Assembly (NCBI GenBank): GCA_913056235.1 | Contig: CAJXMW010000004.1 | Span: 248,001 to 312,000, forward strand | From: an uncultured Fodinibius sp. | GTDB lineage: Bacteria > Bacteroidota > Rhodothermia > Balneolales > Balneolaceae | Reading direction: 5' to 3' | DNA length: 64,000 nucleotides | Shown here: positions 37,266 to 46,600 of the stretch, piece by piece | Position numbering within the stretch: the first letter of the stretch is position 1 | How the letters are laid out: each line of letters starts with the position of its first letter | Notes under the pieces: generated by a model | Told to the model about the DNA's origin: nothing | The model's input: only the letters and a program-made list of their open reading frames with translations | Databases searched by the model: none | Position numbers and translations under genes: made by a program

Positions 37266-39128
37266 CTACTTCAGCTCAAGAATGAGCGCTGATCGTCCCG
37301 GCACGGTCATTTCATCCAGCGAATAGGTTTTGCCCGTAATCACATCGGTACCTTCAGTAAAACCTTGCGTGCGTTCGTAGAAACGATCGGTGTCAAGCTC
37401 AGTAGCGTTCTCATTTTTATTGAGGATGACCATCACTGTTTTGTCCTTGTTGTAGCGAAAATAGACATAGAATCCCTCGTGCTTGGGCGCATAATGCATC
37501 AGCTTTCCGTCGTGAATAATTGGGTTATCTTTGCGCCAATTGAGGAGCTTTTTCACAAAGTCTTGTGCCTGTTGTTTTTTATCCGAAAGCCCGTTTCCGC
37601 TAAAGGCATTTTTGGTATCGGATGACCACCCGCCGGGAAAATCTTCCCGGATTTGCCCGTGGTCGTGATGTTTTTCATTACTCATCAGGATTTCAGTGCC
37701 GTAATAGAATTGCGGAATGCCCCGCATCGTCATTATATAGGTCATACCCATCTTAAAGAGATCATAGTCTTGATTGACTTGGCGGTAAAAACGATCCATG
37801 TCGTGGTTGTCGGCAAATATCACAAGATCCTTGGGATTAGGATAGACATAATCGAAGCTGAGTGTCTCATACAGATTTACAAAGCCCGTTCCCCAGCTTT
37901 CTTCTTTCGTGAGAGCATTAACCAGCGATGTTTGTATAGGAAAATCCATCAGGCTGGGCAGGCATGAGCCGTAATCGGTGGGAAGTTTGCTGCCGCGTTG
38001 CCATTTGGCCAGCACCAGTGGATCAACGCTCCATTCTTCGCCCACAATATTGAAGTCGGGATACTCCTCCATGATGCGGCAGGTCCACTCTTGCATAAAC
38101 TTTTTGCCGGCATAGGGATGGGTATCGTGACGGATACCGCGCAGACCGGCATATTCAATCCACCAGAGGCTGTTGTAGATCATGTAATCGGCCAGCAGGG
38201 GGTTACTCTGATTTAAGTCTGGCATTGATCGTACAAACCAGCCGTTGGTAAATTTCTTCGTGTCGCTGTCCGAGGCGTAGGGATCGTGCAGCGTAGTGCG
38301 CCGGTGGTTGGTTTGTTGATACTCACCGGGATAATGTACCCAGTCGGAGGTGGGGGGATCCTGCAGCCACCAGTGATTGGAACCCGCATGGTTCATAATC
38401 ATATCCATGATGAGCTTGATGCCACGCTCTTCGGCTTTCTCGCTAAGCTCCTTGTAGAGCTCATTACTGCCAAAGCGGGGATCTACTTTATAGTAGTCGG
38501 TAGTGGCGTAACCGTGATAAGAGGCTTCTTTCATAGCATTTTCAAGCACGGGATTTAGCCAAATCGCCGTAAAGCCCATCTTGTCGATGTAGTCCAGGTG
38601 ATTGATAATGCCTTGAATATCGCCGCCATGCCGGCCGTAATCATCATCCATGTCTAGCGAGTCAGCATAACCGGCTACTTCATCATTATCGGGATTGCCA
38701 TTGGCAAAGCGATCAGGGGTAATCAGGTAAATGACATCGGAGGAGTTAAAGCCTTCGCGGCTGGCAGAGCCGTCTTCTCGCTCTTTAAGTTCATAGGTAT
38801 AGGATAGTTCTTGCTGCTCGTTGTTCATCAGCGAAATATCCATTGTGCCGGCCACGGTCGTATGATCAATATGTAGATATACAAACAAGTAATTATCGTT
38901 ATCCACCCGCTCTACGCGCTCGATATCTACACCGTCATAGTCTATTTTGGGGGACAGCTCACCGATATTGTCGCCATACATCATGACCTGCAGTTCGGGG
39001 TTTTCCATCCCAATCCACCAGTTGAGCGGTTCTACTCGCTCAATGGCGTACTCTTGGGCACTAATAGATCCAAAAAGAAAAAAGATGAAGACAAATGAGA
39101 GAAATAAAGAACGAAAAAAGTATTTCAT
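37266..39128 (-). CDS. Periplasmic GH13 cyclomaltodextrinase/neopullulanase-like (SusA type)
   Basis: 620 residues with signal peptide (SISAQEYAIE). An N-terminal beta domain (about 22-120) of the Cyc-maltodext_N type is followed by the barrel (DVIYLITPDRFANGN). Region I is MIMNHAGSNHWW, region II GIRHDTHPY (Asp nucleophile), region III IVGEEWSVD (Glu) and region IV ADNHDMDRF. It lacks a lipobox, so it probably works free in the periplasm, like SusA. Last gene of the reverse sus operon, 12 bp after the FnIII lipoprotein gene. Confidence 0.93.
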   Translation of the reverse strand: MKYFFRSLFLSFVFIFFLFGSISAQEYAIERVEPLNWWIGMENPELQVMMYGDNIGELSPKIDYDGVDIERVERVDNDNYLFVYLHIDHTTVAGTMDISLMNNEQQELSYTYELKEREDGSASREGFNSSDVIYLITPDRFANGNPDNDEVAGYADSLDMDDDYGRHGGDIQGIINHLDYIDKMGFTAIWLNPVLENAMKEASYHGYATTDYYKVDPRFGSNELYKELSEKAEERGIKLIMDMIMNHAGSNHWWLQDPPTSDWVHYPGEYQQTNHRRTTLHDPYASDSDTKKFTNGWFVRSMPDLNQSNPLLADYMIYNSLWWIEYAGLRGIRHDTHPYAGKKFMQEWTCRIMEEYPDFNIVGEEWSVDPLVLAKWQRGSKLPTDYGSCLPSLMDFPIQTSLVNALTKEESWGTGFVNLYETLSFDYVYPNPKDLVIFADNHDMDRFYRQVNQDYDLFKMGMTYIMTMRGIPQFYYGTEILMSNEKHHDHGQIREDFPGGWSSDTKNAFSGNGLSDKKQQAQDFVKKLLNWRKDNPIIHDGKLMHYAPKHEGFYVYFRYNKDKTVMVILNKNENATELDTDRFYERTQGFTEGTDVITGKTYSLDEMTVPGRSALILELK

Positions 39129-39140
39129 AGTATGGTTTAT

Positions 39141-39575
39141 TTATTCAGGGCGGTCTGGCGGATCCGAAAAAGGCGTGATCTCCAGCTGGTTAGAGGTTCC
39201 GCTTTCGTTATCGTTTTCGTCCACAGCCGTAAGCCGATAGTAGTAAGTGGTTCCGTTTTCCAGGCCGCTATCTGTTAAGTTTGTTTCTTGAATGAGGTCG
39301 GAGGCATTAACAGGAGTCATATCTGATATGTCCGAAAAACTACTGGTTGATCGGTATAGATTATAACCGCTCAGGTCATTCTCACTATTGGCATCCCAGC
39401 TTAGATCAATTTTCTGATCTCCGGAATTTCCATGCAGATTCGCCGGAGATGAAGGGGCTTCGTCAGTACCGTTTCCGCCGTTCCCGGAACCGGTAGATGA
39501 CCCTCCGCAGGAAGTAATTACAAAGATACTACAGAGTATTAAGACTATTGAGGGGATTAAAAAACTGCGTTTCAT
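39141..39575 (-). CDS. Small lipoprotein with one fibronectin type III domain
   Basis: 144 residues. Lipobox FVITSCGGS, a Gly/Ser/Asn linker, then a single FnIII domain (KIDLSWDANSENDLSGYNLYR, GTTYYYRLTAVDENDNES). No enzymatic or carbohydrate-binding signature beyond FnIII. Between two GH13 genes in the sus operon, it may be a surface spacer or glycan-binding lipoprotein. Function unknown. Confidence 0.83.
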   Translation of the reverse strand: MKRSFLIPSIVLILCSIFVITSCGGSSTGSGNGGNGTDEAPSSPANLHGNSGDQKIDLSWDANSENDLSGYNLYRSTSSFSDISDMTPVNASDLIQETNLTDSGLENGTTYYYRLTAVDENDNESGTSNQLEITPFSDPPDRPE

Positions 39576-39586
39576 AAAACTCTTGG

Positions 39587-42500
39587 CTATTTGATTAAGG
39601 TCATTTTTTGGGTAAATCGCTGATCTCCAATCTTGAAAACAGCAAAATACATCCCACTTGCCCGCTGACTCCCATCAAAGGTAATAGTATGGGTACCGGC
39701 TTGTCGAACTTCATTGTTGATGAGCGTGCTTACTCGCTGTCCAAGTATGTCATATATTTCAACACGTACTTCGGTTTGTTCCGGCAGCGAAAATCGCAGG
39801 GTCGTGGATGGATTAAAGGGATTAGGATAGTTTGGTTGTATCTTTATTTCTTTGGGAAGAAATTCTTCCTGCTGCTGGTTGATATATCGCGTATCGCCCA
39901 TTACCAGCATCATCGAAGTTTTCCCTTTTTCAGGGATGATTTGAACTTCTTTTTTCTTGCTCAGATTGTATTTGCGACCGGATTCCTTATCTAACAGTGC
40001 CAGTTGAATATCGGGATTATTGTCCCATCCTTCAGTGCTTATGGTCACCGGTTGTTTGGGAGTAGCCGACAGAATCACTTCTAATTGGTGCCCATCGCTG
40101 TTTTGATGTTGGTAAACATGTGCTAAGGAGCTGGTTCGCGAGGATTGTTGCTCGTTATCGGCTGAAAATCGCAGTGATGCCCCTTCAAACTTCGCAGGAG
40201 GTGCTACTATATTATTAGGTATTTCGCTAGTGCTAACCAGCGTCAGACTGCTTGATGATGTTTTTTCGCCATCAACGCGGGTAATAAGCCGGATTTGGTT
40301 CTGATTCTCTTTTGTTTGCTTTTTGGATGCAGACGACTCGTAAGGAATCTGCAAATTGTCTAATCCCTGGTCATTTAAAAAGTAAACAGCTTCACCGGAA
40401 CGGGCAGAGGCAAATGTTTGGGCTTCACTAAAGGATCCATTAAAGCTCCAGATGGATTGGAGATTACCGCCGTTAGCCTCCGAAACTTTGCTCCAGCTTA
40501 CATCGGTGTGCAATGGATTCGAAATTATATTCCACCCGTCGTGCAGTGGTATGGAAGCCTGATTATTGTCATTGAGTTCTACGGTAGGGACGGTCTGGTC
40601 GTAAGTGAAATCTTCTTTGCTGGTAACCCAGAAACCGTTGCCGGCATTCATGGTAAAGGTCGAACTGCCATCGTATTTTACCATATAGTCATCGTCTTCT
40701 CCATTATCCCAATATGCTTGCCAGTCAACACTTGGATCTCCATTTAAAACATCGGCAAGTGGTTCTTCTGTCTGGCCGGGCAGGGCAACCAATCGGTAAT
40801 CCTGCGGTGTAGAGGCCCCATCAAATTTCTTTGCAATATCCACGTTTATCTGCGTGGGGACAAAATCGAGAAGTCCTTTTTCAGGGGTTTCAAACTTTTT
40901 GGTGGTGTAGATATGAAATTCACCGGCACTCATTGCAATCGTCGTATCGGTATTGCTTACCGACAGGGTATCACCGGAAAAGAAATCGTACCAGTCGCCG
41001 GATTGCGTAAACTGCGGCTGCATATCGGTGTCCGTAACCCCAAAATTACCGGCAATGGTAACATCCAAATCGGGATGGGTGATGGTAATATGCTTATTGG
41101 TGCTATTTACGTTCATAGAAACATTGGAGCTTTCTGATGTAAAGGCCTCGTGAGAATTGCGCAGCCGGATGAGTGCTTTATAAGTATCATAGAGTTTTTT
41201 TCTATTCTCCTCCTGATAATACTCCCACCGGATTGGCTTTTCGCCCGTACGCCCGTTTTGATTGATATCAACCTCATAACCAAGCTCTCCAAATTGCCAC
41301 AGCATTTTGGGTCCGGGCACAGTGAAAAAGAAAGCAGAAGAGAGCTTCATACGATTCAACGCGGTGTTTAGCTCCGTGATATCATAAGAACCGCTGTTGT
41401 TACTGTTTCCAAAATTGAGGTTTTCGTACATGAGACGCTGTTCGTCGTGGCTCTCCATATAACCCACTAAATTCGGGTTACTCCAGTTTCTGTTTTTATA
41501 GTAAATTCCAGCGAAATTACTTTCATTCTCGTATCCCATGGAGGCTTGTTTGTAATTGTGGTGCATATTGCCCCAGAGTAGCATTCCGGAATTGGAAAGT
41601 TCTTGTTCTTCGCTATTTGCAGTTAAGTGCTCAAGGATCACATACGAAGAGTCATCCACCGCCCACTGCTGGTCGGCCATGCGTTTTAGGATCCGTATCC
41701 GGTCCTCATCACGAGCCCATCCATCTCCGGCATTTTGCGTAAAGCCTTTTGTAAAATCGAAGCGGAATCCGTCGGTATTAAATTCCTGTAGCCAGTAGCG
41801 TGTTACGCGGTCAACATAGTATTGTGTGGCAGCCGCTTCGTGATTAAAATCATATCCCCAGGAATATTCTTGATTTGGTGAACTTACATTAAGGTACGGG
41901 TTTTCGGTTGTAGGCTGACCGTAATCACCTTCGTTCCACAGTCGCACCAGGGGTGATTGTCCATAGACGTGATTGAGCACAATGTCTAAAATCACAGCCA
42001 TTCCCCGTGAATGAGCTTCATCGATGAATCTTTTGAGATCATCGGCAGGCCCGTAATACTTGTCAGGAGCCAATAGAAAAGCTGAATTATATCCCCAGCT
42101 GACATTCCCTTCAAACTCCATGACCGGCATTAATTCGATCGCATTCACGCCCAATCGGTCGAGGTAGTCGAGGGTATCGGTTAATGTTTTATAATCATGA
42201 TTTTCAACAAAGTCCCGAACCAGCAGCTCATAGACCACCAGGTTTTCCTTATCCGGTCGATCATAATTTTGGTACTGCCATTGGTAATCCGTTTTTCCGG
42301 GCTGTAGAACACTTACAGAAAAATCTGTTTGATCGCCTGGATACGGTTTTAAATCCGGATAAGTTTGTTCGCTAATATACTGGTCATCGGGTTGCAGGAC
42401 TTTTTCGGAGTAGGGGTCAGCCACGCGAATTTCGCCATCTACCAAATATTGAAACCCATATTCCTGACCTTGATTCAGCCCGTCGATTTCGATCCAGTAG

Positions 42501-43423
42501 TAGCTGCTGTCGGCATTGACGGTTTCTTTGTTCATAAAATACTCGGGCTGCGGGGTCCAGTCGTTAAAATCCCCGAGCACGTAAACAAACTCTTTGTTGG
42601 GGGCGAAGAGCGACAGGCGAACGGTGTTATTATTCACATAGGTGATACCGTCTTGCAAGTTAGCCGGTCGGGCTTGTTCATTGACATCGGGATTCACGAC
42701 CATTCTCTTAGATTGCTCGTCGCTGTTGGTCCCGTCGCTGCCGGTTAGCCGAAGAGTAAAATTCCCTGCATTTTGGGCGCTGTAGGTATATTCCAGAGTG
42801 TCATTATTGACTTGTTGTACCTGCTGATTATCGATATAGAGCGTCAATGTTACGTTATTTTCTGTGGAGGCAATGCCTTGTATATCGACCGATACGTTAT
42901 TCTCATAAAAGGAGAGGGTATCCTGTGGTTCAGTGATTTTTACGTTGAACTGGTTTTGATAGACATCAGCATAAATATCAGATTCGTCCACGGTTTTTCC
43001 CTCTTTGGAGCCGTCGCTGTTGCGAAAAACAAAAGCCATCTGCTCAATGGTTTCACTTTCGGAAGCCCCGTAGTATTCCCGGATCGAAGGTGAGATTTCC
43101 AGTTTATACATATTTGGTTCGCCCTGAACCTGCTCCAACCTGTTTTTATCCGTGTTGGCCTGGGATTGATTACTGCCGTCGGGCCAAGGAGTGATGACAT
43201 GCTGCCAGTCGGATCCGTCGCTGCTTGCTGCAGTGATAAGCCCGGTATGGGCATACACATCGCCATTGTGATCTTCGAGACCTCTGTTCCCCTCAGTAGC
43301 ATCAAAATAAATTGTGACGGATTCATCCGCCGTATAAAAATCGGGTTCGGTTGTTATAACTTGGCTATAGGAAAGGGAAGTAGTGGAAAAGAAGAAGAGG
43401 AGTATAGCTATTAGGCGTTTCAT
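39587..43423 (-). CDS. Secreted GH13 alpha-amylase with type IX secretion tail
   Basis: 1278 residues from the ATG at 43423 (a start 13 codons upstream is less likely). Order: signal peptide; two N-terminal beta domains; a CBM48-like module (about 245-335, YVLGDFNDWTPQPEYF); GH13 barrel (about 395-780) with region I DIVLNHVYG, region II GFRFDF (Asp near 556), region III ILEHLT (Glu near 598) and region IV MESHDEQR; further beta domains (GWNIISNPL); and an end of about 85 residues with YPNPFNPSTT and IYDILGQRV, the type IX sorting signal. It is the probable surface starch degrader of this locus, replacing lipoprotein SusG. Confidence 0.94.
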   Translation of the reverse strand: MKRLIAILLFFFSTTSLSYSQVITTEPDFYTADESVTIYFDATEGNRGLEDHNGDVYAHTGLITAASSDGSDWQHVITPWPDGSNQSQANTDKNRLEQVQGEPNMYKLEISPSIREYYGASESETIEQMAFVFRNSDGSKEGKTVDESDIYADVYQNQFNVKITEPQDTLSFYENNVSVDIQGIASTENNVTLTLYIDNQQVQQVNNDTLEYTYSAQNAGNFTLRLTGSDGTNSDEQSKRMVVNPDVNEQARPANLQDGITYVNNNTVRLSLFAPNKEFVYVLGDFNDWTPQPEYFMNKETVNADSSYYWIEIDGLNQGQEYGFQYLVDGEIRVADPYSEKVLQPDDQYISEQTYPDLKPYPGDQTDFSVSVLQPGKTDYQWQYQNYDRPDKENLVVYELLVRDFVENHDYKTLTDTLDYLDRLGVNAIELMPVMEFEGNVSWGYNSAFLLAPDKYYGPADDLKRFIDEAHSRGMAVILDIVLNHVYGQSPLVRLWNEGDYGQPTTENPYLNVSSPNQEYSWGYDFNHEAAATQYYVDRVTRYWLQEFNTDGFRFDFTKGFTQNAGDGWARDEDRIRILKRMADQQWAVDDSSYVILEHLTANSEEQELSNSGMLLWGNMHHNYKQASMGYENESNFAGIYYKNRNWSNPNLVGYMESHDEQRLMYENLNFGNSNNSGSYDITELNTALNRMKLSSAFFFTVPGPKMLWQFGELGYEVDINQNGRTGEKPIRWEYYQEENRKKLYDTYKALIRLRNSHEAFTSESSNVSMNVNSTNKHITITHPDLDVTIAGNFGVTDTDMQPQFTQSGDWYDFFSGDTLSVSNTDTTIAMSAGEFHIYTTKKFETPEKGLLDFVPTQINVDIAKKFDGASTPQDYRLVALPGQTEEPLADVLNGDPSVDWQAYWDNGEDDDYMVKYDGSSTFTMNAGNGFWVTSKEDFTYDQTVPTVELNDNNQASIPLHDGWNIISNPLHTDVSWSKVSEANGGNLQSIWSFNGSFSEAQTFASARSGEAVYFLNDQGLDNLQIPYESSASKKQTKENQNQIRLITRVDGEKTSSSSLTLVSTSEIPNNIVAPPAKFEGASLRFSADNEQQSSRTSSLAHVYQHQNSDGHQLEVILSATPKQPVTISTEGWDNNPDIQLALLDKESGRKYNLSKKKEVQIIPEKGKTSMMLVMGDTRYINQQQEEFLPKEIKIQPNYPNPFNPSTTLRFSLPEQTEVRVEIYDILGQRVSTLINNEVRQAGTHTITFDGSQRASGMYFAVFKIGDQRFTQKMTLIK

Positions 43424-43450
43424 AGCGATGAATTCAGTAGCAGGTTGTAA

Positions 43451-43484
43451 ATAAAAGCCCACCCATCACAACGATGAGTGGGCT
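43451..43484 (-). terminator. Terminator inside the sus operon, after susE
   Basis: Read on the minus strand: AGCCCACTCATC, 5-base loop, GATGGGTGGGCT (one G-T wobble), then TTTTAT. It lies between susE and the large amylase gene and could lower expression of the downstream enzymes relative to susCDE. Confidence 0.75.
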
Positions 43485-43521
43485 GGTGATTTATGAGTGC
43501 CTTGGAAACAGAAACTAAATC

Positions 43522-44646
43522 TTAGTTTGCAGCCTCCATTTCGACGACGTAGTCATTAATATTTACTTTGATGTAATAACTGCCAGCACTTCCGGTGAAT
43601 TGGAAGTTGCTATCGCCATCGTTGGCATTTTCAAGCAGCTCATCAATGGTGCCGCCGTTATTTGCAAAGTACGGATAGTTGTAGCTATCTGGTGCCCAAC
43701 CGGCCTGTCCAAAGAATCTGAATGCCCCGTCTTGGAAATCAGTAGTTGCTTCAAAGACACCGGGTTGGACAAAAGTCATTTTGACACTTTCGCCACTTCC
43801 AGGAGTGTCCCATGCACCTGTACCCGAGCCAGTCATATACATTACGGGTTCATCAACGGCTTCCATCTCAACATTGTAGGTATCAAAGTTAACTGTAATT
43901 CGATACCAACCCGTTGAGCCGGTAAAACGGAAATTGAGGTCACCGTCATTGGCATTTTCAAGCATTGGATCAATAGTACCGCCGTTATCAGCAAAGTATG
44001 GATAATTCCAGTTTTCAGCACTCCAGTCGGCTTCTTTAAAGAACCTAAAGGCTTCACCGTTGGTAAATTCAGCCATTGTTGAGTACACATTAGGTTCTGT
44101 GCTGGGAGTAATTACGGCCTGATCCAGCGACCATCCCTTGAGTGCAGAACCTATCATATAAATAGGAGGGAAAGAGGTCTGGAACGGAGTGACCGATATT
44201 GTTACCGGCGATGAAACGACATTTTTTGTCGAATCAGTGTTAATAGAGGCGGTAACACGAAGATGTACATTGTGCGACTTTCCCCCAGCCAGTGCCATTG
44301 TCAGCAGCATTTGGTTAAGGCTGCCAACTGTAACGCCCACAGAAGTCTTCTGTGTAGAAGCAATTTGTTGAGCGTTGGAAAAATCACTGGAGGCTCCCAG
44401 CTCCACATTGTATGTGGGAGCTGAGTTAAATCCATAGTCAGGTTCTGACCATTGGATGGTCATTACCGTATCGCCTGCCTGATCACGGTTAAGCTCATAG
44501 CTTTGACCGTCTTCAGGAGAATTGATAGCCGGGGCTCCCGGGTCGCTGGTATTGGCGACGGGCCCCATCTCTGCTTTATCGCAGGAGCTAAGTGCTGCGA
44601 TACTAACAATCGATAATAGAATTAGAGCTAGTTTCTTCATAGTCAT
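43522..44646 (-). CDS. susE: SusE/SusF-type starch-binding outer-membrane lipoprotein
   Basis: 374 residues (a start two codons later, MKK, is equally possible). Lipobox AALSSCDKA, a SusE N-terminal Ig-like domain (about 35-150), then two tandem starch-binding modules of about 100 residues that are close copies: FRFFKEADWSAENWNYPYF and FRFFGQAGWAPDSYNYPYF, each followed by NGGTID and LENANDGD. Works on the cell surface with SusC and SusD. Two modules, as in SusE, against three in SusF. Confidence 0.92.
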   Translation of the reverse strand: MTMKKLALILLSIVSIAALSSCDKAEMGPVANTSDPGAPAINSPEDGQSYELNRDQAGDTVMTIQWSEPDYGFNSAPTYNVELGASSDFSNAQQIASTQKTSVGVTVGSLNQMLLTMALAGGKSHNVHLRVTASINTDSTKNVVSSPVTISVTPFQTSFPPIYMIGSALKGWSLDQAVITPSTEPNVYSTMAEFTNGEAFRFFKEADWSAENWNYPYFADNGGTIDPMLENANDGDLNFRFTGSTGWYRITVNFDTYNVEMEAVDEPVMYMTGSGTGAWDTPGSGESVKMTFVQPGVFEATTDFQDGAFRFFGQAGWAPDSYNYPYFANNGGTIDELLENANDGDSNFQFTGSAGSYYIKVNINDYVVEMEAAN

Positions 44647-44670
44647 GCTGTTTTGAAATTCGAAAATTGA

Positions 44671-46575
44671 TTAATAACCCGGGTTCTGAGTCAAGTTGGG
44701 GTTCGAGTTAATGTCAGACACGGGAATAGGGAACACATTGTACGTATCATTTGTGCTGTTTCCGTTTTGACTGTTGCCTTTCCAGGCCCAGGTATAATCA
44801 GAACCGGTAAACATGCCGAATCTTCTGAGATCTGTTCGACGGTGGCCTTCCCAGTACAGTTCGCGGCCCCGCTCGTCGATGAGGAAGTCGAGCGTCAGCT
44901 CAGAAGAGCTGATGTTTTGGTCTTGACCATTATACGCTCGTTCTCGCAGGTCATTAACCAACCGAACGGCTTTGTTCATGTCCCCGCCATCTCCTCCGCG
45001 AACGACTGCTTCAGCATACATCAAGTAAACATCCGCCAGTCGAAACATCGGGAAGTCGATATCCACAAATTCCAGATCGGAACCGGGTTGACCATTTGTG
45101 GTGATATTTTTCCACTTGGAGATAGCATAGCCATTGGTAAATTCGGCTAAGCTTGGGATATCTTTGTTTTGACCGCTGATATACAGGGTATTACGTTCGT
45201 TGGTCTGTTCGATAGTATACGTGTTGTTATTGGTGTTCACCATGAACGTATGGCGTCCTGATTTCGGAATCACAATATTGGATCCCCCAGCTTCGTAGGT
45301 TCCATCGCCTTCGTTATCACCCCAGCTTTCATCCCAGTCACGTTCCGGTGTGAGTTGTATTTCAGCACCGGCTGAACCTACATATACAGTTCCGCGGTAG
45401 ATACCGTCATTATTGTCATCAACGAGGGGAGGAGCATTCCCCGGTGTCCAGTTGGAACCGTAACCACTCCCTGACTGGTAACTGCCCGGTACATAAATTT
45501 CAGGGTCACCATCGGGATTGCTGGTTGTTTCGCCCGGCGATCCGAGGGGCACAAACTTATCCGCAAATTGCGGGGTCACTCGGTGACCGGCCCAGGCTGA
45601 GTTCAGCCCGAAGTCAGTAATGTCCATATCACCGCCAACGGCTGCATGAGCAATAAAGGTAGTGCCGCCGTAGGTTTGCGTATTTCGTCCGTCAAAGGCG
45701 ATTGGGAAGATGACCCCATTGGCAATGTGATTATCTGCCAGGAAGAGATTCCCGTAATCACTTTCAAGCGTGTAACCGCCTTGCTCAATAACTTTGTCAG
45801 CATACGTAATGGCTTCAGTGTAGTGTGGTTCGCCAGTGTAAACTTCCGCATTCAGGTACAACTTGGTGAGCAGTGTCCAGACTGCTGCTTGATCGGCTCG
45901 AGCATACTCGTTTTGCTGAGGAGCCGGGAGTTCGCTCTCAATAGCTTTGAGCTCGCTTTCTATGTAATTAAAGAGCTCTTGATCACCAACCGGTTCCGGT
46001 TGGTACGCTCCTACGCCGTTTTCTTCCGTCACAAACGGTACACCACCGCCGTAGAAATCGAGTGCATGCCAATAGCTGAGTGCCCGAAGAAATCGAGCTT
46101 CGGCCATGTATCCCTGAACAGTGGAGTTGCTGTTGCCTTTGGCATTACGAATAAATTCATTTGCCATGGAAATTTCGTAAAAGACGCGGCTGTACATCCC
46201 CATAACAAAATCATTGGAAGCACCCCACGACTGAAAATTAAATTCTGGAAGACCGGGGTCATTCCAGCCGACAACTGCTTCGTCTGTGGGTATCTCTTGC
46301 GAGACCCACATTTGGCGAATGTAACTTGAGAATCCCTCATCAATACCTTGAATATCGGGATTACCAGCGGGACCTTGCTGTCCCGTGGTAGCAAAACCGG
46401 CATATAATTTAGCAAGTACCTGCTGATAGTCTTGTTCATTCTCATACAGCGAGGCCGAGGTCACTACGTCGTCGTCAATAGGTGTGGTATTCAAACTGTC
46501 CACACAGGACGTAACTGTGGCCACCATCAACACCATTAGTGCGATCGCAACTATTGAATATTTGTTGTTAAACAT
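44671..46575 (-). CDS. susD: SusD/RagB outer-membrane lipoprotein with inserted SusE-like module
   Basis: 634 residues. Lipobox TVTSCVDSL, TPR-rich SusD core (MAEARFLRALSYWHALDFYGG, then the C-terminal LIDERGRELYWEGHRRTDLRRFG). Typical SusD proteins are about 500-550 residues. Here residues of about 361-457 read like a SusE/SusF starch-binding module (YVPGSYQSG, DGIYRGTVYVG, LTPERDWDESWGD, GGSNIVIPKSG), inserted between SusD core segments. It forms the lid on the SusC channel and binds alpha-glucan; the insert probably adds a binding site. 95 bp after susE in operon order (susD precedes susE). Confidence 0.93.
   Translation of the reverse strand: MFNNKYSIVAIALMVLMVATVTSCVDSLNTTPIDDDVVTSASLYENEQDYQQVLAKLYAGFATTGQQGPAGNPDIQGIDEGFSSYIRQMWVSQEIPTDEAVVGWNDPGLPEFNFQSWGASNDFVMGMYSRVFYEISMANEFIRNAKGNSNSTVQGYMAEARFLRALSYWHALDFYGGGVPFVTEENGVGAYQPEPVGDQELFNYIESELKAIESELPAPQQNEYARADQAAVWTLLTKLYLNAEVYTGEPHYTEAITYADKVIEQGGYTLESDYGNLFLADNHIANGVIFPIAFDGRNTQTYGGTTFIAHAAVGGDMDITDFGLNSAWAGHRVTPQFADKFVPLGSPGETTSNPDGDPEIYVPGSYQSGSGYGSNWTPGNAPPLVDDNNDGIYRGTVYVGSAGAEIQLTPERDWDESWGDNEGDGTYEAGGSNIVIPKSGRHTFMVNTNNNTYTIEQTNERNTLYISGQNKDIPSLAEFTNGYAISKWKNITTNGQPGSDLEFVDIDFPMFRLADVYLMYAEAVVRGGDGGDMNKAVRLVNDLRERAYNGQDQNISSSELTLDFLIDERGRELYWEGHRRTDLRRFGMFTGSDYTWAWKGNSQNGNSTNDTYNVFPIPVSDINSNPNLTQNPGY
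45205..45495 (-). other. Inserted SusE/SusF-like starch-binding module within susD
   Basis: About 97 codons. The order PGSYQ, WTPGNAPPL, DGIYRGTVYV, LTPERDWDESWGD, GGSNIVIPKSG, FMVNTNNNTYTIE is that of a SusE/SusF CBM. The flanks return to SusD sequence on both sides without frameshift. Boundaries are by eye, within about 10 residues. Confidence 0.75.
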
Positions 46576-46600
46576 AATCTTCAGTTTTAAAAAGTTTCAA

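Noticed and set aside
39129-39140. Possible broken fusion of the FnIII lipoprotein and the downstream GH13 enzyme
   Set aside because: The GH13 gene has its own start and a clear signal peptide, and the FnIII frame ends with its own stop 12 bp before it.
45646-46329. 227-codon plus-strand frame inside susD
   Set aside because: Antisense to the SusD core with no domain character. The SusD reading is continuous and has strong motifs.
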